Shown: in pieces, positions 8,591-18,359 of the stretch
Layout of the letters: every line of letters begins with the position of its first letter
Numbering within the stretch: the first letter of the stretch is position 1
Assembly (NCBI RefSeq): GCF_024168485.1
Contig: NZ_JALJVY010000002.1
Coordinates: 62,001-126,000 of the forward strand
Direction: 5' to 3'
DNA from: Sphingobium sp. OAS761
GTDB lineage: Bacteria > Pseudomonadota > Alphaproteobacteria > Sphingomonadales > Sphingomonadaceae
Length of the DNA stretch: 64,000 nucleotides
Program-made: the position numbers and the translations under genes
Notes under the pieces: model-generated
Databases searched by the model: none
Seen by the model: the letters and a program-made list of their open reading frames with translations, nothing else
Told to the model about the DNA's origin: nothing

Positions 8591-10090
8591 TCAGGCCGAG
8601 GCGTCCGCCAGATTCTGGTCGGTGGGCGCCGATATGGCGGGATTGCGGTCCTTGATACGGGCACGTGCCGACCGCACGCCCGCGCCGTAATCCGGGTGCA
8701 CCTGATCGAAAAGACGACATTGCCGTTCCTCTATTTCGGCAGGAATATCGCCCATGGCAGCCGCGATATTGGCAAACAGGCGCGCCTTCTCCCCATCGTC
8801 GAACAGGTTGAACAGCGCACGCGGCTGACCAAAATCGTCATTGCCGTCGCGATGGTTCCATCGATCCGCATCGCCCGAAATCTTCAGCGGCGGTTCCAGG
8901 AAGCGGTTATCCTCCACCGGTCCGCCAAAGCTATTGGGCTCGTAATAGGCCGCCGGATTGGGATTGTTGGGGAAAAACCGCATCGCCCCGTCCTTGTGAT
9001 AATGGTGCACGGGACATTTGGGCGCATTGACCGGCAGCGCTTCATAATGGGTGCCGATGCGATGACGATGGGCGTCGGCATAGCTGAAGATACGGGCCTG
9101 AAGCATCTTGTCGGGCGAGAAGCCGATTCCCGGCACGATGTTCGACGGAGAAAATGCCGCCTGTTCGATCTCGGCGAAATAATTGTCGGCGTTACGGTTC
9201 AGTTCGAGCACGCCGACGTCGATCGGCGGATAGTCCCCGTGCGGCCAGACCTTGGTGAGGTCGAACGGATTATAGCCGGCCTTGTCGGCATCTTCCTCCG
9301 GCATGACCTGCACCTGCACCTTCCAGCGCGGGAAATCACCCTTTTCGATCGATTCGAACAGATCCTCCTGAGTCGATTCGCGCGTGCGGCCAACGACTTC
9401 CGCCGCCTCCTCGTTCGTCCAGTGGCGATGGCCCTGCATCGTCTTGAAGTGGAATTTCACCCAGAAACGCTCGCCCGCCTCGTTGATGAAGCTGAACGTG
9501 TGGCTGCCATAGCCGTTCATGTGCCGGACGTCGGTCGGCAACCCGCGATCGGACATCAGGATCGTCACCTGATGCAGCGATTCGGGGCTGAGCGACCAGA
9601 AATCCCACATTGCCGTGGGCGAGCGCAGATTGGTGCGCGGATGGCGCTTTTGCGTGTGGATGAAATCGGGGAATTTCAGGGGATCGCGCACGAAGAAGAC
9701 CGGCGTATTGTTGCCGACCAGGTCCCAGTTGCCCTCTTCCGTGTAGAATTTGAGGGCGAAACCCCGCACGTCCCGCTCCGCATCGGCCGCGCCCTGCTCG
9801 CCGGCCACCGTCGAGAAACGGGCGATCATGGGCGTTTCCGCACCGGGTTGCAGCAGCTTTGCCTTGGTATAGCGGCTGATGTCGCCGGTGATCCTGAGAA
9901 CGCCATGTGCCCCCCACCCCTTCGCATGGACGACGCGTTCCGGAATTCGTTCGCGATTCTGGTGCGCCAGCTTCTCGATCAGCTGATAGTCCTGCAACAG
10001 CAGGGGACCACGGGGTCCGGCGGAAAGACTGTTCTGATTGTCGGCGATCGGCGCGCCGGCGCTGGTCGTCATGATCGGTTTGTCGGCCAT
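8591..10090 (-). CDS. katA: Small-subunit (clade 3) heme catalase
   Basis: Decomposes hydrogen peroxide to water and oxygen. The 499-residue length fits small-subunit catalases, which often bind NADPH. The catalytic His is in [12 protein letters not shown] (His55), the conserved Asn in [18 protein letters not shown], and the proximal heme Tyr in the [14 protein letters not shown] signature. The start ATG follows GGAGGATGAC. No oxyR gene is adjacent. It is followed by a strong hairpin and then the diguanylate cyclase. Confidence 0.97.
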   Translation of the reverse strand: MADKPIMTTSAGAPIADNQNSLSAGPRGPLLLQDYQLIEKLAHQNRERIPERVVHAKGWGAHGVLRITGDISRYTKAKLLQPGAETPMIARFSTVAGEQGAADAERDVRGFALKFYTEEGNWDLVGNNTPVFFVRDPLKFPDFIHTQKRHPRTNLRSPTAMWDFWSLSPESLHQVTILMSDRGLPTDVRHMNGYGSHTFSFINEAGERFWVKFHFKTMQGHRHWTNEEAAEVVGRTRESTQEDLFESIEKGDFPRWKVQVQVMPEEDADKAGYNPFDLTKVWPHGDYPPIDVGVLELNRNADNYFAEIEQAAFSPSNIVPGIGFSPDKMLQARIFSYADAHRHRIGTHYEALPVNAPKCPVHHYHKDGAMRFFPNNPNPAAYYEPNSFGGPVEDNRFLEPPLKISGDADRWNHRDGNDDFGQPRALFNLFDDGEKARLFANIAAAMGDIPAEIEERQCRLFDQVHPDYGAGVRSARARIKDRNPAISAPTDQNLADASA

Positions 10091-10174
10091 GTCATCCTCC
10101 TATGCTCTTCATCGCTACGCACTAAGCCCCCGAGCCGTTCCGGCGAAATTGATTAAACCGCCCTATCTGATCGA

Positions 10175-11653
10175 TTATTCCTTCATTGCCGCGTCGCACC
10201 CCTGGGTCGCCAGCAGGGTGTGCCAGGCGTCGAGCCTGACGTCGCGGACATTGGCGGGCATGGCGGGTTCAAAGTGCCGGCGGTGTGTCTTCATCGCAGC
10301 GGCCGCCTGCGTCAAGTCGTCGAACAGCCCGGCGCCCACGCCCGCCAGCATCGCGGCGCCACGGGCAGTCGTCTCGACATCATCGGACCGCTGCACCGGC
10401 AAGTCCAGGATGTCCGCCATGTCCTGGGCGATCCAGTCGTTCGCACTCATGCCCCCGTCCAGCCGCAATGTGTTCCAGGGCACGCCATCGGCGGCGAAGG
10501 CCCGTGCCAGGTCGTGAACCTGATGCGCGATCGATTCCAGCGCGGCGCGAACAATATGGCCCCGGCCGGTCGCATGGGTCAGGCCCGTGATGACGCCCGT
10601 TGCCGCCGGGCGCCAATAGGGCGCGCCGAGGCCCGACAAAGCAGGCAGCATCACGACGCCGCCATTATCGGGCACGGATCGCGCGATCGCTTCGGTGTCG
10701 GCAGCCTGTGCGATGAGGCCGAGACCGTCACGTAGCCACTGGACCAGACTGCCCGCGACGAACACCGCGCCCTCCAGCGCGTAGGTTCGACGCCCTGCCA
10801 GTTGGCACAGCACGGTAGCGAGCAGGCGATGCGTCGAGCGCGGTGGCCGCACGCCCGCCGGTGCGAGCATGAATGCGCCCGTCCCCAACGTAGCCTTGGC
10901 CGCGCCTGGTTCCAGGCATCCCTGCCCGATCGTCGCGGCCTGCTGGTCACCGGCCAGGCCCCGGATCGGGATCGCGCCGCCCAGCAACTCCGGCAGGGTC
11001 GCGCCGAAATCGCCGGCATTGTCGACGATGATGGGCAAGGCCGTCGCCGGAACGCCGAACAGGGCGCACAAGTCATCGTCCCAAGCCAGGCCGTCGAGGG
11101 CCATCAATTGCGTGCGGCTGGCATTGCCGGCATCGCTCACATGCAGGCCTCCGGTCAGTTTCCAGACCAGCCAGCTTTCCACCGTGCCCAGCGCCAGCGC
11201 GTCCCCGGCCGCCGCCACGTCGGCGACATGGTCCATCAACCAGCGCATCTTGGTGGCGGAGAAATAGGGATCCATGACCAGTCCCGTCCGCTGCTGTATC
11301 CAGGCCTCCTGTCCCTCGGCACGCAGTGCGTCGCATCGCCCGGCGGTGCGCCGGTCCTGCCAGACAATCGCCCGGGCCAGCGCCTGGCCGGTGCGGCGAT
11401 CCCAGGCAATAACGGTTTCGCGCTGGTTCGTGACGCCGATCGCCGCGATCCTGTCCGCGCCGCCGGCCTGCGCCACCATGTCGCGGGCGCAGGCGATGCT
11501 GCGCGTCCATATCTCGTCCGCGTCATGTTCAACCCAGCCCGGCCGCGGATAATATTGGGTGATTTCGCGCTGTGCCGTCGCCAGCCGCGTCCCGTCCAAC
11601 CCGTAAAGCATGGCCCGCGTCGACGTCGTTCCCGCGTCCAGCACCAGGATCAT
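10175..11653 (-). CDS. glpK: Glycerol kinase
   Basis: Phosphorylates glycerol to sn-glycerol-3-phosphate. The start is the ATG at 11653 (492 residues), because it overlaps the glpD stop as ATGA and gives the standard N-terminus MILVLDAGTTSTRAM with the phosphate-binding DAGTTSTR loop. FGGY-kinase features are seen through the length, for example GLAGDQQAA, GTGAFMLAP and LRLDGGMSANDWI near the C-terminus. It is translationally coupled to glpD. No glpF facilitator is in the cluster, so glycerol would enter by diffusion or by a distant transporter. Confidence 0.97.
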   Translation of the reverse strand: MILVLDAGTTSTRAMLYGLDGTRLATAQREITQYYPRPGWVEHDADEIWTRSIACARDMVAQAGGADRIAAIGVTNQRETVIAWDRRTGQALARAIVWQDRRTAGRCDALRAEGQEAWIQQRTGLVMDPYFSATKMRWLMDHVADVAAAGDALALGTVESWLVWKLTGGLHVSDAGNASRTQLMALDGLAWDDDLCALFGVPATALPIIVDNAGDFGATLPELLGGAIPIRGLAGDQQAATIGQGCLEPGAAKATLGTGAFMLAPAGVRPPRSTHRLLATVLCQLAGRRTYALEGAVFVAGSLVQWLRDGLGLIAQAADTEAIARSVPDNGGVVMLPALSGLGAPYWRPAATGVITGLTHATGRGHIVRAALESIAHQVHDLARAFAADGVPWNTLRLDGGMSANDWIAQDMADILDLPVQRSDDVETTARGAAMLAGVGAGLFDDLTQAAAAMKTHRRHFEPAMPANVRDVRLDAWHTLLATQGCDAAMKE

Positions 11654-13170
11654 CTGCCTACTCCCACCCTGTCGTCCAGCCACGCGGCGAGACCCGCACG
11701 CTGAGTCGCATCGAACCGCAGGCCAAGCTTGGTCCGACGCCAGAGAATGTCCTCGGCGTTATGCGCCCATTCCCGGTCGACCAGATATACGACTTCCGCT
11801 TCGGTCAGCCCATGACCGAAATCGCGGCCCAGCGCCGCCCGCGACTCCGCCTGCCCCAGCCAGACGCGCGCCCGCGTTCCATAAGCGCGCCCGATGCGGT
11901 CGACCGTGTGCGCGTCCAGAAAGGGATAGGTCCGGGCGATTCCGGCCAGGAGTGAGGGCAATTCCATTGGTGCGAAATCGCCGCCGGGCAAGGCCGCGCC
12001 GGCCGTCCAGTCTTCATTCCCCATGCCCGGCAGGAAGGGTCGGATGCGGTCGACCGCCTCCGCCGCCAGATGGCGGTAGGTCGTGATCTTGCCACCGAAA
12101 ATGTTGAGCATCGGCGGTTGCCCGTCACCGCCGTCCAGTTCCAGCCGGTAGCCGCGGGTCGCCGCCTCCGGCCGTCCCGAGCCGTCGTCCACCAGCGGCC
12201 GCACGCCGGCGTAGGACCAAATGACATCGCTGGGATGGATCGGCCGCGCGAAATAGCGATTGGCCGCATCGCACAGATAGTCGATCTCTTCCCCGCTGGG
12301 CCGGACATGGTCCAGACTTCCCCGATGGTCCCGGTCCGTCGTACCGATGAGCGTGAAATCGCGTTCATAGGGGATGGCGAAGAAGATGCGCCCGTCGGGC
12401 AATTGAAGAAAATAGGCATGGTCGTGCGTGAAGAGGCGGCGCACGACGATGTGCGATCCCCGCACCAGCCGCATCGACCGTTCGGCCTGGCTCCGGGCAC
12501 GCCGCATGACGTCAAGCACTGACGGGCCGGTGGCGTTGACGACGATGCGAGCGCGCCATTCGCGGGGCGCACCGCCCTGGCCGCATGCCGTGATCGTCCA
12601 GTCGTCGTCGCCGCGGGCTAGAGCCGTCACTTCGACGCGGGGGCGGACTTCCGCCCCCCGGTCGGCCGCATCGCGCGCATTGAGCACCACGAGGCGCGCG
12701 TCGTCGACCCAGCCGTCCGAATAGCAGAAACCGGTGCGAAAGCCCGGGCGGAGCGGCACGCCGGCGGGATGGCGGCGCAAATCGACGGTTTCCGTTGCCG
12801 GAAGCGCGCGACGGCCCCCTAGATGATCGTACAGAAACAGGCCCAGGCGGAGCATCCAGCGGGGTCGCAGCCCCCGGGTCCACGGCAGCACGAAGCGCAT
12901 CGGGTGAATGATGTGCGGCGCGATTCCCCACAGCCTTTCCCGTTCGGCCAGCGCCTCGCGCACCAGGGAAAATTCGAAATGCTCCAGATAGCGCAGGCCG
13001 CCATGGATCAATTTGGTCGATGCGGAGGAGGTCCCGTGCGCCAGGTCGCCGCGTTCGAGCAGCAAGACCCGCGCACCGCGTCCCGCCGCGTCGCGGGCAA
13101 TGCCGCATCCGTTCACACCGCCGCCGATGACGGCAATGTCATATAAGATGCTGGCGCTCTCCTCGCTCAC
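11650..13170 (-). CDS. glpD: Aerobic glycerol-3-phosphate dehydrogenase
   Basis: FAD-dependent oxidation of glycerol-3-phosphate to dihydroxyacetone phosphate at the inner membrane, passing electrons to ubiquinone. The 506-residue protein has an N-terminal FAD motif VIGGGVNGCGIARDA (about residues 14-28), the GTSSASTKLIHGGLRYLE substrate-region signature and the GTTDRDHRG motif. The start is GTG, with GGAGG only two bases before it, unusually close, so the exact start is slightly uncertain. It is co-transcribed with glpK (4-bp overlap). Confidence 0.96.
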   Translation of the reverse strand: MSEESASILYDIAVIGGGVNGCGIARDAAGRGARVLLLERGDLAHGTSSASTKLIHGGLRYLEHFEFSLVREALAERERLWGIAPHIIHPMRFVLPWTRGLRPRWMLRLGLFLYDHLGGRRALPATETVDLRRHPAGVPLRPGFRTGFCYSDGWVDDARLVVLNARDAADRGAEVRPRVEVTALARGDDDWTITACGQGGAPREWRARIVVNATGPSVLDVMRRARSQAERSMRLVRGSHIVVRRLFTHDHAYFLQLPDGRIFFAIPYERDFTLIGTTDRDHRGSLDHVRPSGEEIDYLCDAANRYFARPIHPSDVIWSYAGVRPLVDDGSGRPEAATRGYRLELDGGDGQPPMLNIFGGKITTYRHLAAEAVDRIRPFLPGMGNEDWTAGAALPGGDFAPMELPSLLAGIARTYPFLDAHTVDRIGRAYGTRARVWLGQAESRAALGRDFGHGLTEAEVVYLVDREWAHNAEDILWRRTKLGLRFDATQRAGLAAWLDDRVGVGR

Positions 13171-13236
13171 ATCCTCCGGTCTAGGGAGTCGAGACGATGT
13201 TGGAAAGGGACGGTGACGGCCGGGACCGCCGGGCCG

Positions 13237-13575
13237 TCAGGCCTTTTCCAGCGTGCACTGCAAGGGATGCTGGTTCTGCCGGGCGAAATCCATCACCTGG
13301 TTCACCTTTGTCTCCGCGACCTCATAGCTGAATATGCCGCAGACGCCGACGCCGCGCTGATGGACGTGCAGCATCACCCGTGTCGCTTCCTCCATATCCA
13401 TGCGGAAAAACTGCTGAAGCACATGGACGACGAACTCCATGGGCGTGTAATCGTCGTTCAGCATCAACACCTTGTACAGGGAAGGTTTTTTCGTCCGGGT
13501 ACGCGTGCGGGTCGCGATGCCGACACTGGGACTACCCGGTCCCTCGCCCTGGTCATCCTGATCCCGGCCCGCCAT
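13237..13575 (-). CDS. clpS: ClpS, adaptor of the ClpAP protease
   Basis: Delivers N-degron substrates to ClpA. The ClpS core is clear: [25 protein letters not shown] (the N-end-rule pocket with the [10 protein letters not shown] signature), the [15 protein letters not shown] motif and the C-terminal [11 protein letters not shown]. The N-terminal tail is disordered and acidic. The ATG at 13575 (112 residues) is chosen; an in-frame ATG at 13614 would add 13 residues. clpA, usually next to clpS, is not here. The gene lies 66 bp upstream of glpD on the same strand. Confidence 0.94.
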   Translation of the reverse strand: MAGRDQDDQGEGPGSPSVGIATRTRTRTKKPSLYKVLMLNDDYTPMEFVVHVLQQFFRMDMEEATRVMLHVHQRGVGVCGIFSYEVAETKVNQVMDFARQNQHPLQCTLEKA

Positions 13576-13703
13576 CTTCACGGACCCTGAATATGTTGTG
13601 ATGAAGCTGGTCATGGTCAGCAGGATATGGCGATTTGCCGCATCATGGCAAGGGGTCCAACGGAGGGAGAAATGCCTTGCATGCGACCATGGCCATAAGC
13701 CAA

Positions 13704-13735
13704 GGGCGTCCTTCCCCGCGATGGGAAGGACGCCC
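13704..13735 (-). terminator. Intrinsic terminator after the phasin gene
   Basis: A 13-bp perfect stem (GGGCGTCCTTCCC at 13704-13716 with 13723-13735) and a 6-base loop lie 32 bp after the phasin stop. On the minus strand it is followed by TTGGCTTAT, a weak U tract. Confidence 0.65.
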
Positions 13736-13767
13736 CGGCATTCGTGTTTCCGCAGAAACTAGCGATT

Positions 13768-14628
13768 TCAGGCGGCGATCGCCTTGATCTTGTCGGTCAC
13801 GATGGTGACGCGGGCAGTCAGCGGCTGGGCGACGTCGCCGGCCAGCTTCATCATCGCTTCGCTGCTCTTGGCCGCTTCCTTCGCAAAATCGTCGAAGCTC
13901 GACGACATCAGCTGGCTTTGCAGCTGGAAGAATTCGGTCGGCGTCTTGACGGTCGAGAAGCTCTTGAACGAAGCAGTCGCCTTCTCGAAATTCTTGCGCG
14001 TGAAATCGACGGCTTCCTGCCCCATCGTTTCCATGCCCTTGGCGGCAATCTTGCCCGATTCGACGAAGGCTTCGACGTTGCCCTTGGCAAGGTCGCTCAG
14101 TTCCTCGACAGCCTTGGTCGACTTTTCGACGCCGGCCTTGGCCTTTTCGTTCAGGTCGGCATAGACGGTTTCGAGCTTCGCCTTGGCGTCCTCGGCAAAT
14201 TTCTTTCCGGTTTCGATCATATCATTCATCATCTGGGTTCCTTCCGTGGCGGGCAGCAGCGTCTGTATCTCGGTCACGGCCTCTTGGTTCAGGCTCTTGG
14301 TGGTTTCGGGTTCGACCAAAACATCTTTGGTCGGTGTTTCTTCAGCAGGCGGCGGCGGCGTTGGTGCCGGGGCCGGATCGGGTGCCGGCGCGGGCGGCGC
14401 AGACTGCGGGTTGGTGTCGATCGGCTTCACCGCGGCCTGCACCTGCGCCGGTGTGGAAACGGTCGGCTTCGCTGCCGACGCCGCAACCTTGCGGGGTGCC
14501 CGCTTCTTGGGCAGCGTGTCCGCCCCGATGGCAGCCTCCGCCGCTTTAAGCGCTTCACTTGCCGACAGTGCGGTGGCTCTGCCCTTGGCGGGCGATGCCG
14601 GCCGGCGGGGCTTGGATGCTTGAGCCAT
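13768..14628 (-). CDS. phaP: Phasin family protein (PHA granule-associated)
   Basis: Coats and stabilises polyhydroxyalkanoate granules. The start is set at the ATG at 14628 (286 residues) because GGGAG lies 7 bases upstream. The N-terminal ~110 residues are Ala/Pro/Lys-rich with a basic KRAPRK patch and a proline run, like the PhaM/PhaF-type DNA- or polymer-binding tails. The remainder is a phasin_2 domain, an amphipathic helix region with NLNEKAKAGVEKSTKAVEEL and a long FKSFSTVKTPTEFFQLQSQL stretch. It lies directly downstream of phaC and has its own promoter region with repeated 16-bp elements. Confidence 0.93.
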   Translation of the reverse strand: MAQASKPRRPASPAKGRATALSASEALKAAEAAIGADTLPKKRAPRKVAASAAKPTVSTPAQVQAAVKPIDTNPQSAPPAPAPDPAPAPTPPPPAEETPTKDVLVEPETTKSLNQEAVTEIQTLLPATEGTQMMNDMIETGKKFAEDAKAKLETVYADLNEKAKAGVEKSTKAVEELSDLAKGNVEAFVESGKIAAKGMETMGQEAVDFTRKNFEKATASFKSFSTVKTPTEFFQLQSQLMSSSFDDFAKEAAKSSEAMMKLAGDVAQPLTARVTIVTDKIKAIAA

Positions 14629-14641
14629 AACCATTCTCCCT

Positions 14642-14657
14642 TTGCTGCGGTGCACAA
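14642..14657. promoter_or_regulatory. Putative PhaR-type operator, copy 1
   Basis: TTGCTGCGGTGCACAA on the plus strand. It matches 13 of 16 positions with an oppositely oriented copy at 14689-14704. It lies immediately upstream of the phasin ribosome site, where a repressor would block transcription. TGC/GCA-rich palindromes are the known type of site for the PHA-responsive repressor PhaR. The assignment is inference, as phaR is not in the window. Confidence 0.5.
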
Positions 14658-14688
14658 TAATCAATGCGGGCGAGTCGCGCAAGCATTT

Positions 14689-14704
14689 TTGTGCAGTGCA
14701 ACAA
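14689..14704. promoter_or_regulatory. Putative PhaR-type operator, copy 2
   Basis: On the minus strand it reads TTGTTGCACTGCACAA, the inverted partner of the element at 14642-14657. The two together give the consensus TTGYTGCRSTGCACAA, with starts 47 bp apart within the 142-bp phaC-phasin gap. The conservation of both outer TTG/CACAA arms argues against chance. Confidence 0.5.
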
Positions 14705-14721
14705 AATCGCCACATACTGTT

Positions 14722-14730
14722 TGTCGCACC
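14722..14730 (-). promoter_or_regulatory. TGCGACA-motif site upstream of phasin
   Basis: On the minus strand the site is GTGCGACAAAC, about 93 bp before the phasin start. It is one of five TGCGACA(A/T)A sites found in the window, all in promoter regions (others at about 23048, 24852, 62113 and 62146). The binding protein is unknown. Confidence 0.35.
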
Positions 14731-14770
14731 TGTGCGGCGACATAGCGCTTTCCAGCGAAATCGGCGGATT

Positions 14771-16510
14771 TCAGCGCGTCTTCACATAGCGGCCGGGCGC
14801 ATCCTCAATCGCCTTCAGCTTCCCCCCGCCCGGTCGCCGCGCCCCTCTGACCGCCACCGTTTTCTGGTCGAGACCGTCGATCCAGTGTCGCCAGTCAGGC
14901 CACCAGCTACCCTTTGTTTCTACCGCATCTTCCATGAACGCATCCAGTGACGCCTTGCGGTCGGGACAGGCCCAATATTGGTATTTCATCGCAGAAGGCG
15001 GATTGATGACGCCGGCGATATGGCCCGAACCGGCGAGCAGGAACCGCACTGGTCCGCCAAGTTGCTCCGTGAGCTTCCACACGCTTTCCAGCGGCGCGAT
15101 ATGGTCTTCCCTGCCCGCCTGGACATAGGCCGGCGTCTCGATGCGGGTGAGGTCGATGGGCGTTCCCGCCACGCTGATCGCGCCTGGCACCACAAGCAGA
15201 TTGTCGCGATAGAGCTGGGTCAGATAGTCCCTGTGCCACCGCGCGGGCAGATTGGTCGTGTCGCCGTTCCAGTAGAGCAGGTCGAACGGCGGGTAATCCT
15301 GTCCCAACAGATAGTTGTTGACCACGTAATTCCAGATCAGGTCACGCCCGCGCAAAAGGTTGAACGTGGCGGCCATATAGCGTCCGTCCAGGAATCCGCC
15401 GGAGGAAAGCTGCTCCACCAGCTTCATCTGATCGTCGTCGACGAACAGGGACAGGTCCCCGGCCTGGCTGAAGTCGACCTGGGCGGTGAAGAAGGTGGCG
15501 CTCGCCACCTTGTCCCCTTCTCCCCGCGCCGCCAGCAGTGCGAGCGTGGCCGCCAATGTCGTCCCGGCAACGCAATAGCCGATGGTGTGAACGCTCGGCA
15601 CCTTGAGCAGGTCGCGCACCGTGTCGATGGCATCGATCTGGCCGTCCACGATATAATCGTCCCAGACCAGGTCCTTCATCGAGGCATCGGCCGATTTCCA
15701 TGACACCAGGAAAACGCTGATGCCCTGATCCACAGCCCATTTCACAAAGCTTTTTTCGGGGGAAAGGTCGAGGATATAGAAACGGTTGATCCAGGGAGGA
15801 AAGATGAGGAGCGGTGTCCGCAGCACCTTTTCCGTCGTCGGTTCGTAATGGATCAGCTGGTAAAGCGGCGTTTCCTTGACCACCTTGCCCGGCGTCGCCG
15901 CGATATTGCGGCCCAGTTCGAAGTCCGTCCCGTCGGTGTGCGTCAACTGTCCTTTTTCCAGGTCGGCCAGCATGTGCTTGAGCCCCTTGACCAGATTCTC
16001 GCCGCCGCTCTCGATCGTCTTTTGCATCACGGTCGGATTGGTGAAGGCAAAATTGGACGGCGCCAGCGCATCCAGCATGCCGCCGGTCGCGAAGCGCAGC
16101 TTTGCCTTCTGCTTGGGATCGACCCCGTCGACCGCGTCGGCCAGTCCCATCATATAATCCGACACCAGCAAATAGCTCTGGCGGATAAGGTCGTAGAAGG
16201 GATTCTGCGTCCAGGCCGGGTCGGCGAAGCGCCGGTCCTTGCGCGCCGCCGGACTTTGCGATGGCGGCGGTTCGGGCGAGTCGCGCAGCAGCCCCCCCGA
16301 ATCGAGGAAACGCTGCCACAAGGCCAGTCCCTCGTCCGCGAAACGGGTCTGGATATGGGCGACGGTCGCGGGATCGAACGGCAGCATCTGCCCCGACACC
16401 CCGGCCGCATGTTCGAGCATCAGTTGCTGCGCGCGACCGATGACCTCCGTCCATTGCTGCATTTCGCCCAGCGTCGGAAGGCGAGGTTCAATGACGTCGG
16501 TCTTTTCCAT
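14771..16510 (-). CDS. phaC: Class I poly(3-hydroxyalkanoate) polymerase
   Basis: Polymerises (R)-3-hydroxyacyl-CoA into PHA on granule surfaces. The start is the ATG at 16510 (579 residues), with AAGAGGAAA 7 bases upstream. The lipase-like box is GYCVAG with the nucleophile Cys313, matching class I synthases in position and length. The N-terminal domain (PFYDLIRQSYLLVSDYMM), the PPWINRFYILDLSPEKSFVKW signature split across 267-287, and the C-terminal His region (GSGHIAGVINPP) are all visible. It is divergent from the aminotransferase at 16652, with a shared 141-bp promoter region. phaA and phaB are not here. Confidence 0.97.
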   Translation of the reverse strand: MEKTDVIEPRLPTLGEMQQWTEVIGRAQQLMLEHAAGVSGQMLPFDPATVAHIQTRFADEGLALWQRFLDSGGLLRDSPEPPPSQSPAARKDRRFADPAWTQNPFYDLIRQSYLLVSDYMMGLADAVDGVDPKQKAKLRFATGGMLDALAPSNFAFTNPTVMQKTIESGGENLVKGLKHMLADLEKGQLTHTDGTDFELGRNIAATPGKVVKETPLYQLIHYEPTTEKVLRTPLLIFPPWINRFYILDLSPEKSFVKWAVDQGISVFLVSWKSADASMKDLVWDDYIVDGQIDAIDTVRDLLKVPSVHTIGYCVAGTTLAATLALLAARGEGDKVASATFFTAQVDFSQAGDLSLFVDDDQMKLVEQLSSGGFLDGRYMAATFNLLRGRDLIWNYVVNNYLLGQDYPPFDLLYWNGDTTNLPARWHRDYLTQLYRDNLLVVPGAISVAGTPIDLTRIETPAYVQAGREDHIAPLESVWKLTEQLGGPVRFLLAGSGHIAGVINPPSAMKYQYWACPDRKASLDAFMEDAVETKGSWWPDWRHWIDGLDQKTVAVRGARRPGGGKLKAIEDAPGRYVKTR

Positions 16511-16651
16511 GGCCAATTTCCTCTTCCCGGCATTGTCACCACAACCTGCTTTCGCTGGCAAGGCGCCATTGGGCGGGCTATAGCCGCATTGTGACACGAA
16601 AACTGCGCGTCACGCATTATTCATAGCCAGAGCTTTCAGGAAAGCCCCGAA

Positions 16652-17860
16652 ATGTCCGAAGAATTTTACCGCATGAAGCGCCTGCCGCCCTATGTCATCG
16701 CTGAAGTGAACGCGATGCGGGCCGCCGCGCGGGCTGCGGGCGAGGACATTATCGACCTGGGCATGGGCAATCCCGACCTGCCGCCGCCCGATCATGTGAT
16801 CGAAAAGCTGATCGAGGTTGCGCGCAAGCCCGGCGCCCACGGCTATTCCCAATCGAAGGGAATTCCCGGCCTGCGCCGCGCGCAGGCCAATTATTACGCG
16901 CGCCGTTTCGGCGTGGAGGTCGACCCGGAAAGCGAAGTCGTCGTGACCATGGGTTCGAAGGAAGGACTCGCCAGCCTCGCCACCGCGATCACCGCGCCGG
17001 GGGACGTCGTGCTGGCCCCGAACCCTTCCTACCCCATCCACACATTCGGCTTCATCATCGCCGGGGCGACCATCCGGTCGGTGCCGACGACGCCGGATGA
17101 AAATTATTTCCGTTCGCTCGATCGCGCCATGGCCTTCACCGTGCCGCGTCCGTCGATCCTGGTCGTCAATTACCCGTCCAATCCCACGGCGGAAACGGTC
17201 GATCTGGCCTTTTACAAGCGACTGGTCGCGTGGGCGAAGGAAAACAAGGTCTGGATATTGTCCGACCTCGCCTATTCCGAGCTATATTATGACGGTAACC
17301 CGACGCCCTCCATCCTTCAGGTTCCCGGCGCGAAGGATGTGGCCATCGAATTCACCTCGCTGTCCAAGACCTATTCCATGGCGGGATGGCGCATGGGCTT
17401 CGCGGTCGGCAACAAGTCGCTGATCGCCGCGATGACGCGCGTGAAATCCTATCTCGACTATGGCGCGTTTACGCCTATTCAGGCTGCTGCCTGCGCTGCG
17501 CTCAACGGCCCGCAGGACATTGTCGAGAAGAACCGCCTGCTCTACCACAAGCGCCGCGACATCCTGGTCGAAAGCTTCGGCCGAGCAGGCTGGGACATTC
17601 CGCCGGCGCGCGCCTCCATGTTCTGCTGGGCGCCGCTGCCCCCCGCGCTCAAGGATATGGGGAGCCTCGAATTTTCCAAGCAGTTGCTGACCCATGCCAA
17701 GGTCGCGGTCGCCCCCGGGGTCGGCTATGGCGAGGATGGCGAGGGGTTCGTCCGCATCGCCATGGTCGAAAACGAGCAGCGATTGCGGCAGGCCGCGCGC
17801 AACATCAAGGCCTATCTCAAGTCCATGGGCGTCAACACCCCGGCCAAGGGCGCCGCCTGA
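16652..17860 (+). CDS. alaC: Alanine-synthesising aminotransferase (AlaC-like), class I/II fold
   Basis: PLP-dependent transaminase, most like AlaC, which makes alanine from pyruvate with glutamate as donor. The 402-residue protein has the fold-type I motif NYPSNPTAETV, the substrate-region DLAYSELYYDG and the PLP lysine in SLSKTYSMAGWRMGF. The C-terminal NIKAYLKSMGVNTPAKGAA tail is typical of sphingomonad AlaC. An LL-diaminopimelate aminotransferase is the main alternative. TTTCAGGAAAGC is the ribosome site. It runs into the DUF2721 gene 13 bp downstream. Confidence 0.93.
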   Translation: MSEEFYRMKRLPPYVIAEVNAMRAAARAAGEDIIDLGMGNPDLPPPDHVIEKLIEVARKPGAHGYSQSKGIPGLRRAQANYYARRFGVEVDPESEVVVTMGSKEGLASLATAITAPGDVVLAPNPSYPIHTFGFIIAGATIRSVPTTPDENYFRSLDRAMAFTVPRPSILVVNYPSNPTAETVDLAFYKRLVAWAKENKVWILSDLAYSELYYDGNPTPSILQVPGAKDVAIEFTSLSKTYSMAGWRMGFAVGNKSLIAAMTRVKSYLDYGAFTPIQAAACAALNGPQDIVEKNRLLYHKRRDILVESFGRAGWDIPPARASMFCWAPLPPALKDMGSLEFSKQLLTHAKVAVAPGVGYGEDGEGFVRIAMVENEQRLRQAARNIKAYLKSMGVNTPAKGAA

Positions 17861-17873
17861 ACGGATCGCCGGC

Positions 17874-18359
17874 ATGAGCGACATCCTTGCCCTGCCGCAG
17901 GTCAGCCAGGTCGCGCAGACTATCCAGCTGGCCGTCGCCCCTGTGTTCATGCTTGCGGGACTGGGCGCCTTCCTAAACGTGTGTGCCGGGCGGCTGGCGC
18001 GCGTGATCGACCGGGCACGGAAGGTCGAGGAACGGGTGCTCGCTTCGCGCGGGGGCGAACATGACCGGCTGGTCGCGGAAATCCGGGTACTCGACAAAAG
18101 AATGAGCGTGGTCAACGGCGCGATATTCCTGTCCGTCGCATCGGGCTGCTCCATATGCCTGGTCGTCATGCTGCTGTTTGCGGCGGAACTGTTCGATGCG
18201 CATCTGGGCACCGCGATCGCCCTCATCTTCATCTTCGCAATGTTGCTCCAGACCGCCGCCTTCGCCACCTTCATCCAGGAAATCCGGCTCGCCTCGCGCA
18301 CCATCCATATCCGCAACGACGTGTTATACCATCAGGCCGACGAGGAGGACGGCGCGTGA
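17874..18359 (+). CDS. DUF2721 membrane protein
   Basis: 161 residues with three membrane helices (about 16-38, 82-105 and 110-132) separated by a charged, probably coiled-coil cytoplasmic segment containing NVCAGRLARVIDRAR, the DUF2721 signature. The function is unknown. The ATG lies 13 bp after alaC, and its TGA stop overlaps the GTG start of the next gene (GTGA), so translation is probably coupled to the 2Fe-2S protein. Confidence 0.88.
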   Translation: MSDILALPQVSQVAQTIQLAVAPVFMLAGLGAFLNVCAGRLARVIDRARKVEERVLASRGGEHDRLVAEIRVLDKRMSVVNGAIFLSVASGCSICLVVMLLFAAELFDAHLGTAIALIFIFAMLLQTAAFATFIQEIRLASRTIHIRNDVLYHQADEEDGA

